Assembly: GCA_947475245.1 (NCBI GenBank)
Contig: CANJLW010000004.1
Location: 124,001 to 188,000, forward strand
Origin: Acetobacteraceae bacterium
Lineage (GTDB): Bacteria; Pseudomonadota; Alphaproteobacteria; Acetobacterales; Acetobacteraceae
Direction of reading: 5' to 3'
DNA: 64,000 nt
Part shown: positions 30,266-42,192 of the stretch, piece by piece
Numbering within the stretch: the first letter of the stretch is position 1
How the letters are laid out: each line of letters begins with the position of its first letter
Program-made: the position numbers and the translations under genes
The notes under the pieces: model-generated
What the model was told of the DNA's origin: nothing
The model's input: only the letters and a program-made list of their open reading frames with translations
Databases searched by the model: none

Positions 30266-31305
30266 GGCGCGCTCTCCGCTTCGCTGTGCAGGAAACAGCT
30301 TGTCATGCGATCCACGCCGACATCTGCCAGCGCGGGGACCGCGGTCGCGCAGCGATCCATCGCATCCGGACAGCGCGGGTGAAAGGGACACCCGCGCGGG
30401 CGGTTGAACGGGTGCGGCAGCGCACCGGAAATCACCGGCAACGGCACCCGGGTCCGCCCGTGCAACCCGGGCATCGAGCGCAGCAGCGCCTGGGTATAGG
30501 GATGCTTCGGCGCATGGAAGATGTCGTCCACCGGGCCTTGTTCCATCACGCGGCCAAGGTACATGACCACGACATAGCTCGCCATCTGCGCGATCACGCC
30601 CAGGTCGTGGGTGATGAAGATGATCGCCGTGTTGTACTTGACCTTCAGATCGCGCAGCAACGCCAACACCTGCGCCTGAGTCGTCACATCGATCGCCGTC
30701 GTCGGCTCGTCCGCGATCAGAAGACGAGGGCGACAGGACAGCGCCATCGCGATCATCGCGCGTTGCCGCAGTCCGCCGGACAACTGCCAGGAATAGGCGT
30801 CGATGCGTTGTTCCGGCATCGATATGCCGACATCGCGGAAGAGCCCGATCGTGATCTCCCGCGCCTCGCGCCGCGACACCGATCGGCCGTCCGGGCGCCA
30901 GCGATGCGCGTGCAGTTGAATGGCCTCCACGATCTGATCGCCGACGGTATGCACCGGACTGAACGACGCCATCGGCTCCTGCGGGATCAGCGCGATTTCG
31001 CCGCCGCGAATGTCGCGCAATTCCGGTCCCTTGGGCGGCAGGCGCGCGATATCCACGACATCCTCCACCTCCCCCCGCCGACGACGAAACCGGATCTCCC
31101 CCTGGGTAACCCGGCCGGGCCGGTCGACCAGTTGCAGAATCGCCTTCATCGTCACGCTTTTCCCGCAACCGCTTTCGCCGACGATGCCCAACACCTGACC
31201 GGGCAGCACGTCGAAGCTCACGCCGTCGACCGCCTGCACAACGCCGTCGTCCAGCGTGAACGACACGCGCAGGTCGCGTACGGAGAGCAATACAGGGTCT
31301 GTCAT
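30262..31305 (-). CDS. Oligopeptide/dipeptide ABC transporter ATP-binding protein (OppD-like)
   Basis: [61 protein letters not shown]. Confidence 0.93.
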   Translation of the reverse strand: MTDPVLLSVRDLRVSFTLDDGVVQAVDGVSFDVLPGQVLGIVGESGCGKSVTMKAILQLVDRPGRVTQGEIRFRRRRGEVEDVVDIARLPPKGPELRDIRGGEIALIPQEPMASFSPVHTVGDQIVEAIQLHAHRWRPDGRSVSRREAREITIGLFRDVGISMPEQRIDAYSWQLSGGLRQRAMIAMALSCRPRLLIADEPTTAIDVTTQAQVLALLRDLKVKYNTAIIFITHDLGVIAQMASYVVVMYLGRVMEQGPVDDIFHAPKHPYTQALLRSMPGLHGRTRVPLPVISGALPHPFNRPRGCPFHPRCPDAMDRCATAVPALADVGVDRMTSCFLHSEAESAP

Positions 31306-31314
31306 CGTCGCGCT

Positions 31315-32442
31315 CTATTGGCTGTACGGATCGGCGGCATCGCGCAGTCCGTCACCGACGAGGTTGAATGCCAAAACCGAAACGATCACCACGAGCCCCG
31401 GAATCAGCAGCCATGGCGCGAGTGCCAGGGTCTGAATGTTCTGCGCCTCTTGCAGCAGCACGCCGAGGCTGATGGCCGGCGGCCGAATCCCCAAACCCAG
31501 GAACGACAGCGAGGTTTCGTTGATGATCATCACCGGAATCGCCAGCGAACTGGTGGCGATGATGTGGCTCAGGAACGTCGGCATCATGTGGCGCAGAATG
31601 ATCCGCGCGCGCGAACACCCGGCCAGACGCGCGGCCAGGACGAAGTCTTCTTCCCGCAAGGCCAGGAAACGGCCGCGCACCTCCCGCCCCAAGGTCGTCC
31701 AACCCACCAGCGACAGGATCACGGTGATCGCGAAAAACACCTGCACCGGCGTCCAGTCGCGCGGCAGGGCGGCGGACAGGGCAAGCCAGATCGGAATCGT
31801 CGGCACGGATTGCAGTAACTCGATCAGCCGTTGGATCACCTGATCGGTCTTGCCGCCGACATACCCGGACAAACCACCCAGTACGATGCCGAGGATCACG
31901 CTGAGCGCGACCGCGACCAGCCCGACTGTCATGGATGTCTGCGTGCCATGCATGATGCGCGACCATTGATCTCGTCCCAACCGGTCCGACCCCAGAAGAA
32001 AGATGCGCTGCTTCGGATCGGCCGGGGCGATCAGATGAACGTTCGTCTCAAACAACCCGAACACTTTCCAACTCGGCCCGGGCGCGAGGAAGTGGATACG
32101 CACCTTCTTCGACGTGTCGGTCTGCCATTCCATCCGCAGCGTCACCGGATTGCGCTTGCCGACGATCGCCGGCACCCAGGGCGACAAGGCCCCGTCGTCG
32201 AACAGATGGATCGACTGTACCGGAATGAACGCCTGACGCGCATCGGTGCGCTCGGGGTCCTGAGTCGCAAAGAAGTCAGGCAACAGCACGACGATATACA
32301 GGCACGCCAGCAGCGCGGCGCTGGCCATCGCAAGATGATGGCGCCGAAAACGCCACCACACGAGCCGCCAGTTGGACGCAACCGCGACTCGGTCCTCGGC
32401 CGCGGCGCCGCTCGGGGAGGAGGTAGTGGCTTCTACCGACAT
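31315..32442 (-). CDS. Oligopeptide ABC transporter permease (OppC-like)
   Basis: GTDxxGRDQ-type [38 protein letters not shown]. Confidence 0.92.
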   Translation of the reverse strand: MSVEATTSSPSGAAAEDRVAVASNWRLVWWRFRRHHLAMASAALLACLYIVVLLPDFFATQDPERTDARQAFIPVQSIHLFDDGALSPWVPAIVGKRNPVTLRMEWQTDTSKKVRIHFLAPGPSWKVFGLFETNVHLIAPADPKQRIFLLGSDRLGRDQWSRIMHGTQTSMTVGLVAVALSVILGIVLGGLSGYVGGKTDQVIQRLIELLQSVPTIPIWLALSAALPRDWTPVQVFFAITVILSLVGWTTLGREVRGRFLALREEDFVLAARLAGCSRARIILRHMMPTFLSHIIATSSLAIPVMIINETSLSFLGLGIRPPAISLGVLLQEAQNIQTLALAPWLLIPGLVVIVSVLAFNLVGDGLRDAADPYSQ

Positions 32443-32446
32443 CGGG

Positions 32447-33433
32447 TCAGTTCTCCACCCGGATGCGCGGATCGATCAGCGCCAACAGGACATCCGACAG
32501 CAACGTGCCGAGGATGGTCAGAAACGAGTAGATCAGCAGAATGCCGCCCGCCAGATACATGTCCTGATTGATCAGCGCGCGCAGCAGCAGCGGGCCGATA
32601 TTCGGCAGGTTCATGACGGTCGCGACGATCAGACTGCCGGAGAACAACGCCGGCAAATACCATCCGATCGTGCTGACCAGCGGATTGAACGCCAGCCGCA
32701 CGGGATAGCGCAACACCAGCCGCCATTCGCGCATGCCCTTGGCGCGCGCCGTCACCACATAGGGCTTGTTCAATTCGTCCAACAGGTTGGCCCGCATGAT
32801 CCGGCTCAATCGCGCCGTACCGGCGATGCCAAGAACAAGACCGGGCAGCCAGATATGAGCAAGCAGATCGAGCACGCGCGCGATGCTCCACGGCGCGTCG
32901 ACGAATTCCGGCGAATACAGCCCGGTAATGCCGATGTCGAACCAGGCGAACGCGACCCACATCAGAATCAGCGCCAGCATGAAGTTCGGCGTCGCCACGC
33001 CGACATAGTTGATCACCGTCAGCGCATGATCGACGAAAGAGCGCGGATGCATCGCCGAATAAATGCCGGCAGGCACCGCGATTGCCCAGGTCAGGACAAA
33101 GGAAAACAACGCCAACGCGATGGTCAGGCCCAGTTGCTCCCCGATCAAATCCGCGTTCGGACGCTGGTACTCCAGCGACAATCCCAGGTTGCCCTGAAAC
33201 AGGCTTTTGACCCATAGCCAGTACTGCACGATGAACGGCTGATCGAGACCGTAATCATGCCGCAGCGCCTGAATCTGATCGGCGCTGATCGAACTGCCCG
33301 ACGATGCCAGCGTCGCCACATAGGCGGTCAGAAAATCCCCCGGAGGGGCCTGCATGATCGCGAAAATCACGAAGGAATAGACCACCATCAGCAACGGCAG
33401 CAGCGCCATGCGCTGGGCGATGAAGCGAATCAT
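32447..33433 (-). CDS. Oligopeptide ABC transporter permease (OppB-like)
   Basis: MIRFIAQRMALLPLLMVVYSFVIFAIMQAPPGDFLTAY. Confidence 0.92.
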   Translation of the reverse strand: MIRFIAQRMALLPLLMVVYSFVIFAIMQAPPGDFLTAYVATLASSGSSISADQIQALRHDYGLDQPFIVQYWLWVKSLFQGNLGLSLEYQRPNADLIGEQLGLTIALALFSFVLTWAIAVPAGIYSAMHPRSFVDHALTVINYVGVATPNFMLALILMWVAFAWFDIGITGLYSPEFVDAPWSIARVLDLLAHIWLPGLVLGIAGTARLSRIMRANLLDELNKPYVVTARAKGMREWRLVLRYPVRLAFNPLVSTIGWYLPALFSGSLIVATVMNLPNIGPLLLRALINQDMYLAGGILLIYSFLTILGTLLSDVLLALIDPRIRVEN

Positions 33434-33472
33434 ACCGAGAGCGTCCCTCGCCCTCGGCCGATCCGTCGGATG

Positions 33473-35404
33473 TTATCGAGCAAAGTAGAACTGCTCGGTG
33501 CGCGCGTTGCCGGGGCTGCGCAACGGCCAGTCATTGCCCAGGGTCGTAGGCACGTTGCGGAACTTCGTCGCCGCGACGACGACGCCCTGCACCATCGGGG
33601 TCAACCCGACCGTGCCGATCTCGTACACATTCTCCGCCCAGTTACGATAAAGCTCCTGCGACAGCTTCACCTGTTCGTCCGGACCGACCGTGCGCGCGGT
33701 ATCGACGATCTGCACGATACGCTTCATCTCCGGTGGCGGCTCCATCCCGTCCTTGCCGGCCGTGGCATACCAGCGACGCCACAGCGGCCCCATGGTCAGG
33801 ATCGGCGCGTTGCGCGGATCGACCTTGGCGTTTCCGGTATAGGGGAAGGCGCTGGTATCCTCGTTCCAGACTTCTGCCATCAACTCGTTGTTCTCATTCA
33901 TTTTAAAGTGCAATGCGCGCTCACGGATCTGCACGATCGTCTTGATGCCGACCGCTTCCCAATCCTTCGCGACCAGCAACGCCACATCCGGCCATGCGCC
34001 GAAGGCGGGCACGACGCTGATCTCGATCGTCGCGGGCTTGCCGTTCGGCAGTATCCGAATGCCCTGCGCATCGCGCTTGGTCAGCCCGATGCCGTCGAGC
34101 AGCTTGTTCGCCTCCGCCGTATCGTGCGCGGTGTGCTTCTGCGCCCATTCAGCCCCCGGGAAATATGGATGCCACGGAGCAGGCACGCCCTGACGCGCCT
34201 CCCCCAGCCCCAGGAACACCGACTCCTTGATCTGGTCACGATTGATCGCGAGCGAGAGCGCCACGCGGAAGTTCTTCTCCGCCATCACCTTTCCCATGGC
34301 CGGATCGGCCGTATAGGTCTGGTTGATCGCGATCACCGCATCCGCGCCGCCAAACGTCGGCCACGTGATGACGCGGTACTTGCCGGTCTTTTCCTGATCC
34401 TTGAAGACCGGGAAATTGGTCATCTGGATATGGCGTTCCTGCATGTCGAAATTTCCGGCGATGGCCGCCAGATTCAACGCCTGCACGTCGGCGAAATAGG
34501 TGAAGCGCACCTCGTCGAGATACGGCAACTGATTGCCGGCGGAATCGACGCCGACGTAATACGGATTGCGCCGCAACGTGAACACCGGATCGCTGGCGCG
34601 CGATGTCGGTGCCCAGGCAGCCATTGTCGGACGTTCCGGATTTTCCGGCGGCGCGTTGCGGTTCGCGAACAGTTCCGTCCAGGTCTTGAAACCCGCTGCC
34701 TGCACCGCCTTGTCGATGTCCTCCTTCGCCGCGTGCGACGGATGGAACTTCTTCAGGTAATGCCCAGGCAGGAACATCGCATAGGTGCGATCGGCGCCGT
34801 CCTGATTGGCCACCGCCGTCAGGAAAAGCGTCGCCGGCGCGGCGTAGGTGAAGCGCACCGCGTAGTCGTTGACCTTCTCGACCGCCGCCGCCGTCCCGTC
34901 GGCGTTACGGATCCAGCCCGGCAACGTCGGCGTCAGTTCCTTGTTCAGCAGCACGTCCTTGTACCAGAACAGGATATCGTCGGCCGTAAACGGCGTGCCA
35001 TCGGACCACCGCGCGCCCTTGCGAAGGTTGATCGTCCAGCTCTTGTAATCGGCCGACGGCTCCGCGCCGGCGGCGATCTTCGGTTCGATCTTCGCGCCGT
35101 CGGGGGAAAAGCGGAACAGCGCATCATACACCACCCGCACATAGTTATTCGCATCCGCCGGGCCCAAAAACGCTCGGCGCCATACGCCGCCGTACTCCCC
35201 GACCTTCTCCACCACCGGCACCAATAACGGGTTTTCCGGCAGCCGATCCTTCACCGCCGGCAACTTCCCGGAACGAACCTGTTCGGCCAATATCGGCGCG
35301 TCGCGATACGACGCGGATTGCGCCCAGACCGAGGACGTCATGCCGACCAACAGCGCGCCGACCGTTGCGCCCAGCGCGGTTCTCCGCCTGAAAATTGCGT
35401 TCAT
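33473..35404 (-). CDS. Peptide ABC transporter substrate-binding protein (SBP family 5)
   Basis: MNAIFRRRTALGATVGALLVGMTSSVWAQ signal; WTINLRKGARWSDGTPFTADDILFWYKD. Confidence 0.92.
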   Translation of the reverse strand: MNAIFRRRTALGATVGALLVGMTSSVWAQSASYRDAPILAEQVRSGKLPAVKDRLPENPLLVPVVEKVGEYGGVWRRAFLGPADANNYVRVVYDALFRFSPDGAKIEPKIAAGAEPSADYKSWTINLRKGARWSDGTPFTADDILFWYKDVLLNKELTPTLPGWIRNADGTAAAVEKVNDYAVRFTYAAPATLFLTAVANQDGADRTYAMFLPGHYLKKFHPSHAAKEDIDKAVQAAGFKTWTELFANRNAPPENPERPTMAAWAPTSRASDPVFTLRRNPYYVGVDSAGNQLPYLDEVRFTYFADVQALNLAAIAGNFDMQERHIQMTNFPVFKDQEKTGKYRVITWPTFGGADAVIAINQTYTADPAMGKVMAEKNFRVALSLAINRDQIKESVFLGLGEARQGVPAPWHPYFPGAEWAQKHTAHDTAEANKLLDGIGLTKRDAQGIRILPNGKPATIEISVVPAFGAWPDVALLVAKDWEAVGIKTIVQIRERALHFKMNENNELMAEVWNEDTSAFPYTGNAKVDPRNAPILTMGPLWRRWYATAGKDGMEPPPEMKRIVQIVDTARTVGPDEQVKLSQELYRNWAENVYEIGTVGLTPMVQGVVVAATKFRNVPTTLGNDWPLRSPGNARTEQFYFAR

Positions 35405-35547
35405 GCCGATGTTTCCCCTTTGGTTCGCTTCGCTCTACCGTTGCCCGGAACTCTCCGGAGTGCGCCCCAGGAAGTCAAGGGATCGATAGCATTCACGGAA
35501 ACCGCACGGGTCTTCCCGCGCGACGCGGTTCGCCGCAAACTGCGGGC

Positions 35548-36717
35548 ATGACGCTCCCTTCGCTCTCCGCGCGCATTCGCGCGACCTTCGCCGCCCCCAT
35601 TCCCACCGCCAAGGCGTGGATCAACCGCTATGACGGTCGCGCCGGCCCGGTCGTCGACCTGACCCAGGCCGTGCCAGGCTACCCCACGCACCCCGATCTG
35701 GCCCAACGCCTGGCGGAAGGCGCGGAATCCCCGATCCAGGCCCGCTACGGCACCATCGACGGGGACGAAGCCCTGCGTTCGGCCCTGGCCGGCGATATCA
35801 ACCGAGTCTATGGCGCGGACATCGCCGCCGGCGACGTGGCGATCACCGCCGGCGCGAACCTCGCCTTCACCATGGCAATGACCGTGCTGTGCAGCGTCGG
35901 CGATCAGGTCATGCTGCCGGTGCCCTGGTATTTCAACAACGCCATGGCCCTGACCATGCAAGGGTTGGAGCCGCTGGCCCTGCCATGTCTGGCCGAGGAC
36001 GGCTTCATCCCCGATCCCGACCGCGCGGCGGCGCTGCTCACAGAACGCACCCGCGCCATCGTGCTGATTTCCCCTAACAATCCCACCGGCGCGGTCTACC
36101 CGCCCGAGATCATCGCCCGCTTCGCCAAGCTATGCCGGGAGCGCGGGATCTGGCTGATCGTCGATGAATCCTACCGCGACTTCCTGTCGCCCGAAATCGT
36201 GCCGCACCACCTGTTTCAGGACCCCGACTGGCGCGACGGCGTTCTGCACCTTTACTCATTCTCCAAGGCCTATTGCGTCGCCGGACATCGCGTCGGCGCG
36301 ATGGTCTGCGGCCCCAGAGTACGGTCGGAATTGAACAAAGTGCTCGACACCATGCAAATCTGCCCGCCGCGCGGGCCGCTGCCTGGGCTGACCTGGGCCA
36401 TCGGCGCCCTGGATGAGTGGAAGTCCGGCAACCGCGCGATCATCGCCGAACGCGCGCGGGTCTTCCGAGAGGGCGTGGGACAATTGCAGGACTGGAAGAT
36501 CGACGCCCTGGGCACCTACTTCGCCTATATGCGCATCCCCGACAGCGCCAAGGACGCCATGATGGCCGCGGAAACACTGGCGACGGAATGCGGTCTGGTA
36601 TCCCTGCCGGGTCCATTCTTCGGGCCCGGCCAGGACCGCCATCTGCGCCTGGCTTTCGCCAATGTGGGGCTTGAAGCCATCGCCGAGGTGCCGGCCCGCC
36701 TTCGAGCGCTGACGTAA
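35548..36717 (+). CDS. PLP-dependent aminotransferase class I/II
   Basis: ISPNNPTGAVYPPEIIARFAKLCRERGIWLIVDESYRDF; LYSFSKAYCVAGHRVG. Confidence 0.93.
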   Translation: MTLPSLSARIRATFAAPIPTAKAWINRYDGRAGPVVDLTQAVPGYPTHPDLAQRLAEGAESPIQARYGTIDGDEALRSALAGDINRVYGADIAAGDVAITAGANLAFTMAMTVLCSVGDQVMLPVPWYFNNAMALTMQGLEPLALPCLAEDGFIPDPDRAAALLTERTRAIVLISPNNPTGAVYPPEIIARFAKLCRERGIWLIVDESYRDFLSPEIVPHHLFQDPDWRDGVLHLYSFSKAYCVAGHRVGAMVCGPRVRSELNKVLDTMQICPPRGPLPGLTWAIGALDEWKSGNRAIIAERARVFREGVGQLQDWKIDALGTYFAYMRIPDSAKDAMMAAETLATECGLVSLPGPFFGPGQDRHLRLAFANVGLEAIAEVPARLRALT

Positions 36718-36766
36718 GGGAAACGCTACCGGTTGGCGGCCTGGGCCGGAGGTTCGGCCGCCATCC

Positions 36767-38803
36767 TCACCACCGCGGCACGTTCCGCTCCAAATCCGCC
36801 ATCCACACCGCCGCGTTTCCGTCCGACGGCGCGCGCCAATCCCCGCGCGGCGACAGCGATCCTCCGGCCGTTACCTTCGGGCCGTTCGGCATCGCGCTGC
36901 GCTTGAACTGGCTGAACGCGAAGTAACGCCGCATGAAGACCTCCATCCAATGCCGGATGGTGGCCAGATCGTAGGCCTTGCGCCGCTCCTCCGGGAAATG
37001 CGGCGGCCAGGCGCCGCGTGTCGCGTCCTCCCACGTATGCAGCGCCATGAACGCGATCTTTGACGGCAGGAACCCATAACGAAGCGTGTAGAACAGCGTG
37101 AAATCCTGCAACGCATAAGGCCCGATCTTAGCCTCCGTGCTCTGCGGTGCCTCCCCTTCCCCGGCCGGCACCAGTTCCGGCGAAATCTCGGTCGAAACAA
37201 TCGCGTCCAGCGTTTCCAACACCGCATCGGGGAACTTCTTCGACCCGATGATCCAGCGGATCAAATGCTGGATCAACGTCTTCGGCACACCCGCATTTAC
37301 GTTGTAATGCGCCATCTGATCGCCGACGCCATATGTGCACCAGCCCAGCGCCAGTTCGGACAAATCGCCGGTACCGATCACGATGCCGCCGCTGTGATTG
37401 GCAAGGCGAAACAGATAATCCGTCCGCAACCCCGCCTGCACATTCTCGAACGTAATATCGTACACCGACTCACCGTCGGAATAGGGATGCCCGATATCGC
37501 GCAGCATCTGAATCGCCGCCGGACGGATGTCCAACTCCGCCGCCGTCACCCCCAAGGCCGTCATCAACTGCCACGCATTGCCCTTGGTATAATCCGATGT
37601 GGCGAAGCCCGGCATCGTATAGGCATGAATATTGGACCGAGGCAGGCCGAGCCGATCGAACGCCTGCGCGCACACGATCAACGCCTGCGTCGAATCCAAC
37701 CCACCGGAAATTCCGATCGTGACGCTCTTTAACCCCGTCGCGCTCAGCCGCTGCATCAGGCCGGACACCTGTATACTATAGGCCTCGTAACAATCCTGCT
37801 CCAACCGCGCGACGTCCGCCGGCACGAATGGAAACCGCTCGTAACGACGCAGAAACCCCACATCGCCCATCGGCGGGTCCAGCCGGAACGTCACCGTGCG
37901 AAACGCCCGCTTATGCCGACGTCGGTTCGTATCGAACGAACCCATCTGCAAACGCTCCTGCCGCAGCAGGCCAATGTCGATATCCGCGATCGCGGCCCGA
38001 TCCTCGGTCGGGAAACGCTCGGTCTCCGCCAGCAACGCGCCGTTCTCGAACACCGACGCCTGACCGTCCCACGCCAGATCCGTGGTCGATTCCCCCGCCC
38101 CGGCGGCGGCATAGACATAGGCCGCCAGACAGCGCGCCGATTGCGACTGGCACAGCAGGCGGCGAGTCTCGGCCTTACCCACCGTAATGTTGCTGGCGGA
38201 CAAATTCGCCAGCACCGTCGCCCCACCCACCGCCGCTTCCCCGCTGGGAGGGTTCGGCACCCATACATCCTCACAAATCTCGGCATGCACGACGAAATCC
38301 CGCACATCGTCGGCGGCGAACAACAAATCCGTCCCAAACGGCGCGTCATGCCGACCGATCGCGATCGACCCGCCGTCGGACCCGTCGCCGCTCACGAAAT
38401 GCCTGGGCTCGTAGAACTCGCGATAGTTCGGCAAGTGAATCTTCGGCACCACGCCCAACAACCGTCCGCGATGAATCGCCAACGCGCAGTTGTACAACGC
38501 CCCAAGATGACGGATCGGCGCGCCCACCAGCAGCAGAGGCATCAGATCGGCCGATCCCGCGATCACCGTCTCGATCCCAACCTCCACGGCATCCAGCAAG
38601 GCGTGCTGTTGCAACAGATCGCCGATGGAATACCCGGACAATCCAAGCTCGGGAAACACCGCCAGCGCGACCGATTGCGCGTCGCAATGGCGCGCCATCG
38701 CCAGAATGGTCGCGGCGTTCGTCGCCGGATCGGCGAGCGACGTCCGTGTCGTACAGGCGGCGACACGGGCGAAGCCGTGCCGATACAGCGATCGAAAGCT
38801 CAT
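36767..38803 (-). CDS. nadE: Glutamine-dependent NAD(+) synthetase
   Basis: N-terminal nitrilase-type amidase (AVFPELGLSGY, EICEDVW) plus GISGGLDSTQALIVCAQAFDRLG synthetase domain. Confidence 0.95.
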   Translation of the reverse strand: MSFRSLYRHGFARVAACTTRTSLADPATNAATILAMARHCDAQSVALAVFPELGLSGYSIGDLLQQHALLDAVEVGIETVIAGSADLMPLLLVGAPIRHLGALYNCALAIHRGRLLGVVPKIHLPNYREFYEPRHFVSGDGSDGGSIAIGRHDAPFGTDLLFAADDVRDFVVHAEICEDVWVPNPPSGEAAVGGATVLANLSASNITVGKAETRRLLCQSQSARCLAAYVYAAAGAGESTTDLAWDGQASVFENGALLAETERFPTEDRAAIADIDIGLLRQERLQMGSFDTNRRRHKRAFRTVTFRLDPPMGDVGFLRRYERFPFVPADVARLEQDCYEAYSIQVSGLMQRLSATGLKSVTIGISGGLDSTQALIVCAQAFDRLGLPRSNIHAYTMPGFATSDYTKGNAWQLMTALGVTAAELDIRPAAIQMLRDIGHPYSDGESVYDITFENVQAGLRTDYLFRLANHSGGIVIGTGDLSELALGWCTYGVGDQMAHYNVNAGVPKTLIQHLIRWIIGSKKFPDAVLETLDAIVSTEISPELVPAGEGEAPQSTEAKIGPYALQDFTLFYTLRYGFLPSKIAFMALHTWEDATRGAWPPHFPEERRKAYDLATIRHWMEVFMRRYFAFSQFKRSAMPNGPKVTAGGSLSPRGDWRAPSDGNAAVWMADLERNVPRW

Positions 38804-38906
38804 GCCCCCACTATGACGCGCCCGTCGCCTTTTCACCACCGGCGCCGCTTTCCCGACACAGAGTCGAGCGAATATGCGCCCGCAGCACCCAAGCCGAGGA
38901 CACACG

Positions 38907-40667
38907 ATGCGTTTCCTGCGAGTCTATAGCCGCGTGCTGCACCTGCTCGGGCGCGACCTTCGACTCGCGGGCCTGCTCGCCCTCGCCAACCTGGCAGTCG
39001 CGGGTCTGCAATTCCTCGACCCGCTGCTGTTCGGGCGCATGGTCAATCTGCTGGCCGCCTCCGACACCATGGCACCCAAGGCCCTGTGGTCCGACGCCGC
39101 CATGCTGCTGGGATTCTGGGGGATGGTCGGGGTCGGCGGCATCGTCTGCAACATCGGCGTCGCGCTGCAAACGGAGCGTCTGGCCCATCGCCACCGCCTC
39201 GCCGCCATGCACCGGTATTTCGGCCACGTGCTCAGCCTGCCGCCCGCCTTTCACGGCGACACCCAGTCGGGCCGGGTCATCAAGACCATGCTCTCCGGCA
39301 CCGACGGCCTGTTCGGCACCTGGCTCGTGTTCTTCCGCGATCAACTTTCCACCATTCTTTCCGCCGTCGTGCTGCTGCCGTTGACGCTGTTGCTGAACTG
39401 GCGCCTGGGGCTGGTGCTGATCGTGCTGGTGCTGGTCTTCCTGGCCGTCACCGCGCTGGTGATCCGCAAGACCGAACAGGGACAGCGCGAGGTAGAGCAT
39501 TACAACTCCACCCTGTCCGGTTCGGCGCAGGACGCGTTGACCAACGTCGTGGTCGTGCAGGCCTTCACCCGGCTGGGGTCGGAATCCCGCATGTTCGGCG
39601 ACATCGCCAACCAGATCATCCACCACCAGTTCCCGGTGCTGAACTGGTGGGCGCTTTTGAACGTCATGACTCGCGCCTCCAGCACTCTGTCCGTCATCAC
39701 CATCGTCGGTATCGGTACCTGGCTCCACGTGTCGGGCCTTGCCTCCGTGGGCGAAATCGTCAGCTTCATGGGATTTGCCATGCTGCTGATCGGGCGGCTG
39801 GAATCCGCCACATCGTTCGTCGCATCCCTGTTCTTTCGCCTTCCGGCGCTGGAGGACTTCTTCGCGGTGCTCGACGCGTGCAGCAGCGTGCCGGAAGCGG
39901 CGAATGCCGCGACTCTGGTGGCACCGCATGGCGGCGTGGTGTTCGATCGAGTCTGCTTCGCCTACCCCGGCGGCGCCGATGTCGTGAACGATCTGTCGTT
40001 CACCGCCCCGCCCGGCAGTTGCATCGCCCTGGTCGGCCAAACCGGCGCGGGCAAATCCACCGCCATGGCGCTGTTGCAACGCCTCTGGGACCCGACCGGC
40101 GGCACCATCTCGATTGACGGTCAGGACCTGCGCGACGTTACTCTGGACTCATTACGTGCCCATATTGGCATCGTGTTTCAGGAGAGCATGCTGTTCAACC
40201 GGTCCATCCGCGACAATCTGCTGGTCGGCAAGCCCGACGCGACGGATGCCGAACTGGAACAGGCCTGCCGCATGGCCGATGCGCACGAGTTCATTGTTCG
40301 TCAACCCGCCGGCTACAACACGATGATCGGGGAGCGCGGCACCACGCTGTCGGGCGGGCAACGCCAACGTCTCGCCATCGCACGGGCGCTGTTGAAAAAC
40401 CCGCCGATCCTGATCCTGGACGAAGCAACGAGCGCGCTTGACGCCGCGACCGAAGCGCGCGTCGCCCGTGCCCTGAAGACCCTGATGGCCGGTCGCACCA
40501 CCTTTATCATTGCCCATCGCCTGTCCACCGTGCGCGACGCGAACGAAATCCTGGTGTTCGATGGCGGACGCATCGTCGAACAGGGCAGCTTCACCGCGCT
40601 GCTGCGCCAGAACGGTCGCTTCGCCGAACTGGTCGCCACCCAACTCGCGCCGGCGACGGCGGCATAG
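38907..40667 (+). CDS. ABC exporter, fused TM and ATPase (glucan-exporter NdvA/ChvA-like)
   Basis: MRFLRVYSRVLHLLGRDLRLAGLLALANLAVAGLQFLDPLLFGRM; GQTGAGKSTAMALLQRL; LSGGQRQRLAIARALLKNPPILILDEATSALD. Confidence 0.9.
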   Translation: MRFLRVYSRVLHLLGRDLRLAGLLALANLAVAGLQFLDPLLFGRMVNLLAASDTMAPKALWSDAAMLLGFWGMVGVGGIVCNIGVALQTERLAHRHRLAAMHRYFGHVLSLPPAFHGDTQSGRVIKTMLSGTDGLFGTWLVFFRDQLSTILSAVVLLPLTLLLNWRLGLVLIVLVLVFLAVTALVIRKTEQGQREVEHYNSTLSGSAQDALTNVVVVQAFTRLGSESRMFGDIANQIIHHQFPVLNWWALLNVMTRASSTLSVITIVGIGTWLHVSGLASVGEIVSFMGFAMLLIGRLESATSFVASLFFRLPALEDFFAVLDACSSVPEAANAATLVAPHGGVVFDRVCFAYPGGADVVNDLSFTAPPGSCIALVGQTGAGKSTAMALLQRLWDPTGGTISIDGQDLRDVTLDSLRAHIGIVFQESMLFNRSIRDNLLVGKPDATDAELEQACRMADAHEFIVRQPAGYNTMIGERGTTLSGGQRQRLAIARALLKNPPILILDEATSALDAATEARVARALKTLMAGRTTFIIAHRLSTVRDANEILVFDGGRIVEQGSFTALLRQNGRFAELVATQLAPATAA

Positions 40668-40781
40668 ACCTATCGGAAACTGTTGCGCCGCGCCCTACGA
40701 CACGCGCAAACTAACCGCCCGGGCGCCCGATCCAGCGATCCCCATCAAAACGCGCCCACCGGATACCAGGGAGGATGCGTC

Positions 40782-41216
40782 ATGACAGTCGCGGCAATCC
40801 TGAAACACAAAGGCTATCAGGTCGCCACGGTCGACCCCGCCGCAAGGGTCCGCCACATCGCCGCGATCCTGACCGAACGCAAGATCGGCGCGGTCCTGGT
40901 AATGGATGCGACCGAACAACTGCTGGGCATCGTCAGCGAACGCGATATCGTCCGCGCATTGTTCGCCAATGACACGGCAACCCTGGACATGACAGCGGGC
41001 CAGTTGATGACCCGCGCCGTCCAGGTCGCCCGGACGGACACCACAATCGCAGAGGCCATGCACATGATGACCGCCGGGCGCTTCCGCCACCTACCGGTGG
41101 TCGATCGCGGCGTCGTCATCGGCATTGTCAGCATCGGTGACGTGGTCAAGGCCCGCATCATGCAGCAGGAGAACGAGGTGGATAGCCTCCGCGCCTATGT
41201 CTCCGGCTCCGGCTGA
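40782..41216 (+). CDS. CBS-domain pair protein
   Basis: MTVAAILKHKGYQVATVDPAARVRHIAAILTERKIGAVLVMDATEQLLGIVSERDIVRAL. Confidence 0.92.
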   Translation: MTVAAILKHKGYQVATVDPAARVRHIAAILTERKIGAVLVMDATEQLLGIVSERDIVRALFANDTATLDMTAGQLMTRAVQVARTDTTIAEAMHMMTAGRFRHLPVVDRGVVIGIVSIGDVVKARIMQQENEVDSLRAYVSGSG

Positions 41217-41231
41217 CCCCACCCGTCGCGA

Positions 41232-41816
<585 letters not shown>

Positions 41817-42128
41817 TTACCGCTCGTAGGCGGGTATCTCTCGCCACCGTCGGTAGCAAACCGCAACCTGGGGATAATACCCAGGCGGATCGTCGCACAC
41901 ATAGTAAAACCGTGTCATCGAGTAACCACCATAGGGATAGGTCAACTGATCGGGCCGCCAGGACCACCCGCCGCCGCGACGCCCATGCAGACCGGTATCC
42001 CTGCTCGGCGGGTAATGCAGTCCAAGTTCGCCGCGATGCGCGTACTCGCCAAATGCGTCACGCGCATCGGCCGGCGCGGCCAGCGCGGCCGCAAGGCCAA
42101 CGATCGGCACAATGCATAGGACGTTCAT
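41817..42128 (-). CDS. exported hypothetical protein, 103 aa
   Basis: Signal peptide MNVLCIVPIVGLAAALAAPADA; Tyr/Gly-rich mature part. Confidence 0.65.
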   Translation of the reverse strand: MNVLCIVPIVGLAAALAAPADARDAFGEYAHRGELGLHYPPSRDTGLHGRRGGGWSWRPDQLTYPYGGYSMTRFYYVCDDPPGYYPQVAVCYRRWREIPAYER

Positions 42129-42192
42129 CGGGGTCGCTTCCTGTTCGGGAAGACAACCCTGACTCCGGAAGGTTAAGAATCCGTGAAGTGCG

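Noticed and set aside
30211-31818. 535-aa plus-strand ORF across opp genes
   Set aside because: Opposite strand of clear OppD/OppC coding sequence; His/Arg/Gln-rich shadow frame.
38907-40667. Cyclic beta-glucan export function
   Set aside because: Sequence resembles NdvA/ChvA-type exporters but no ndvB/chvB glucan synthase is in the window, so substrate is not claimed.
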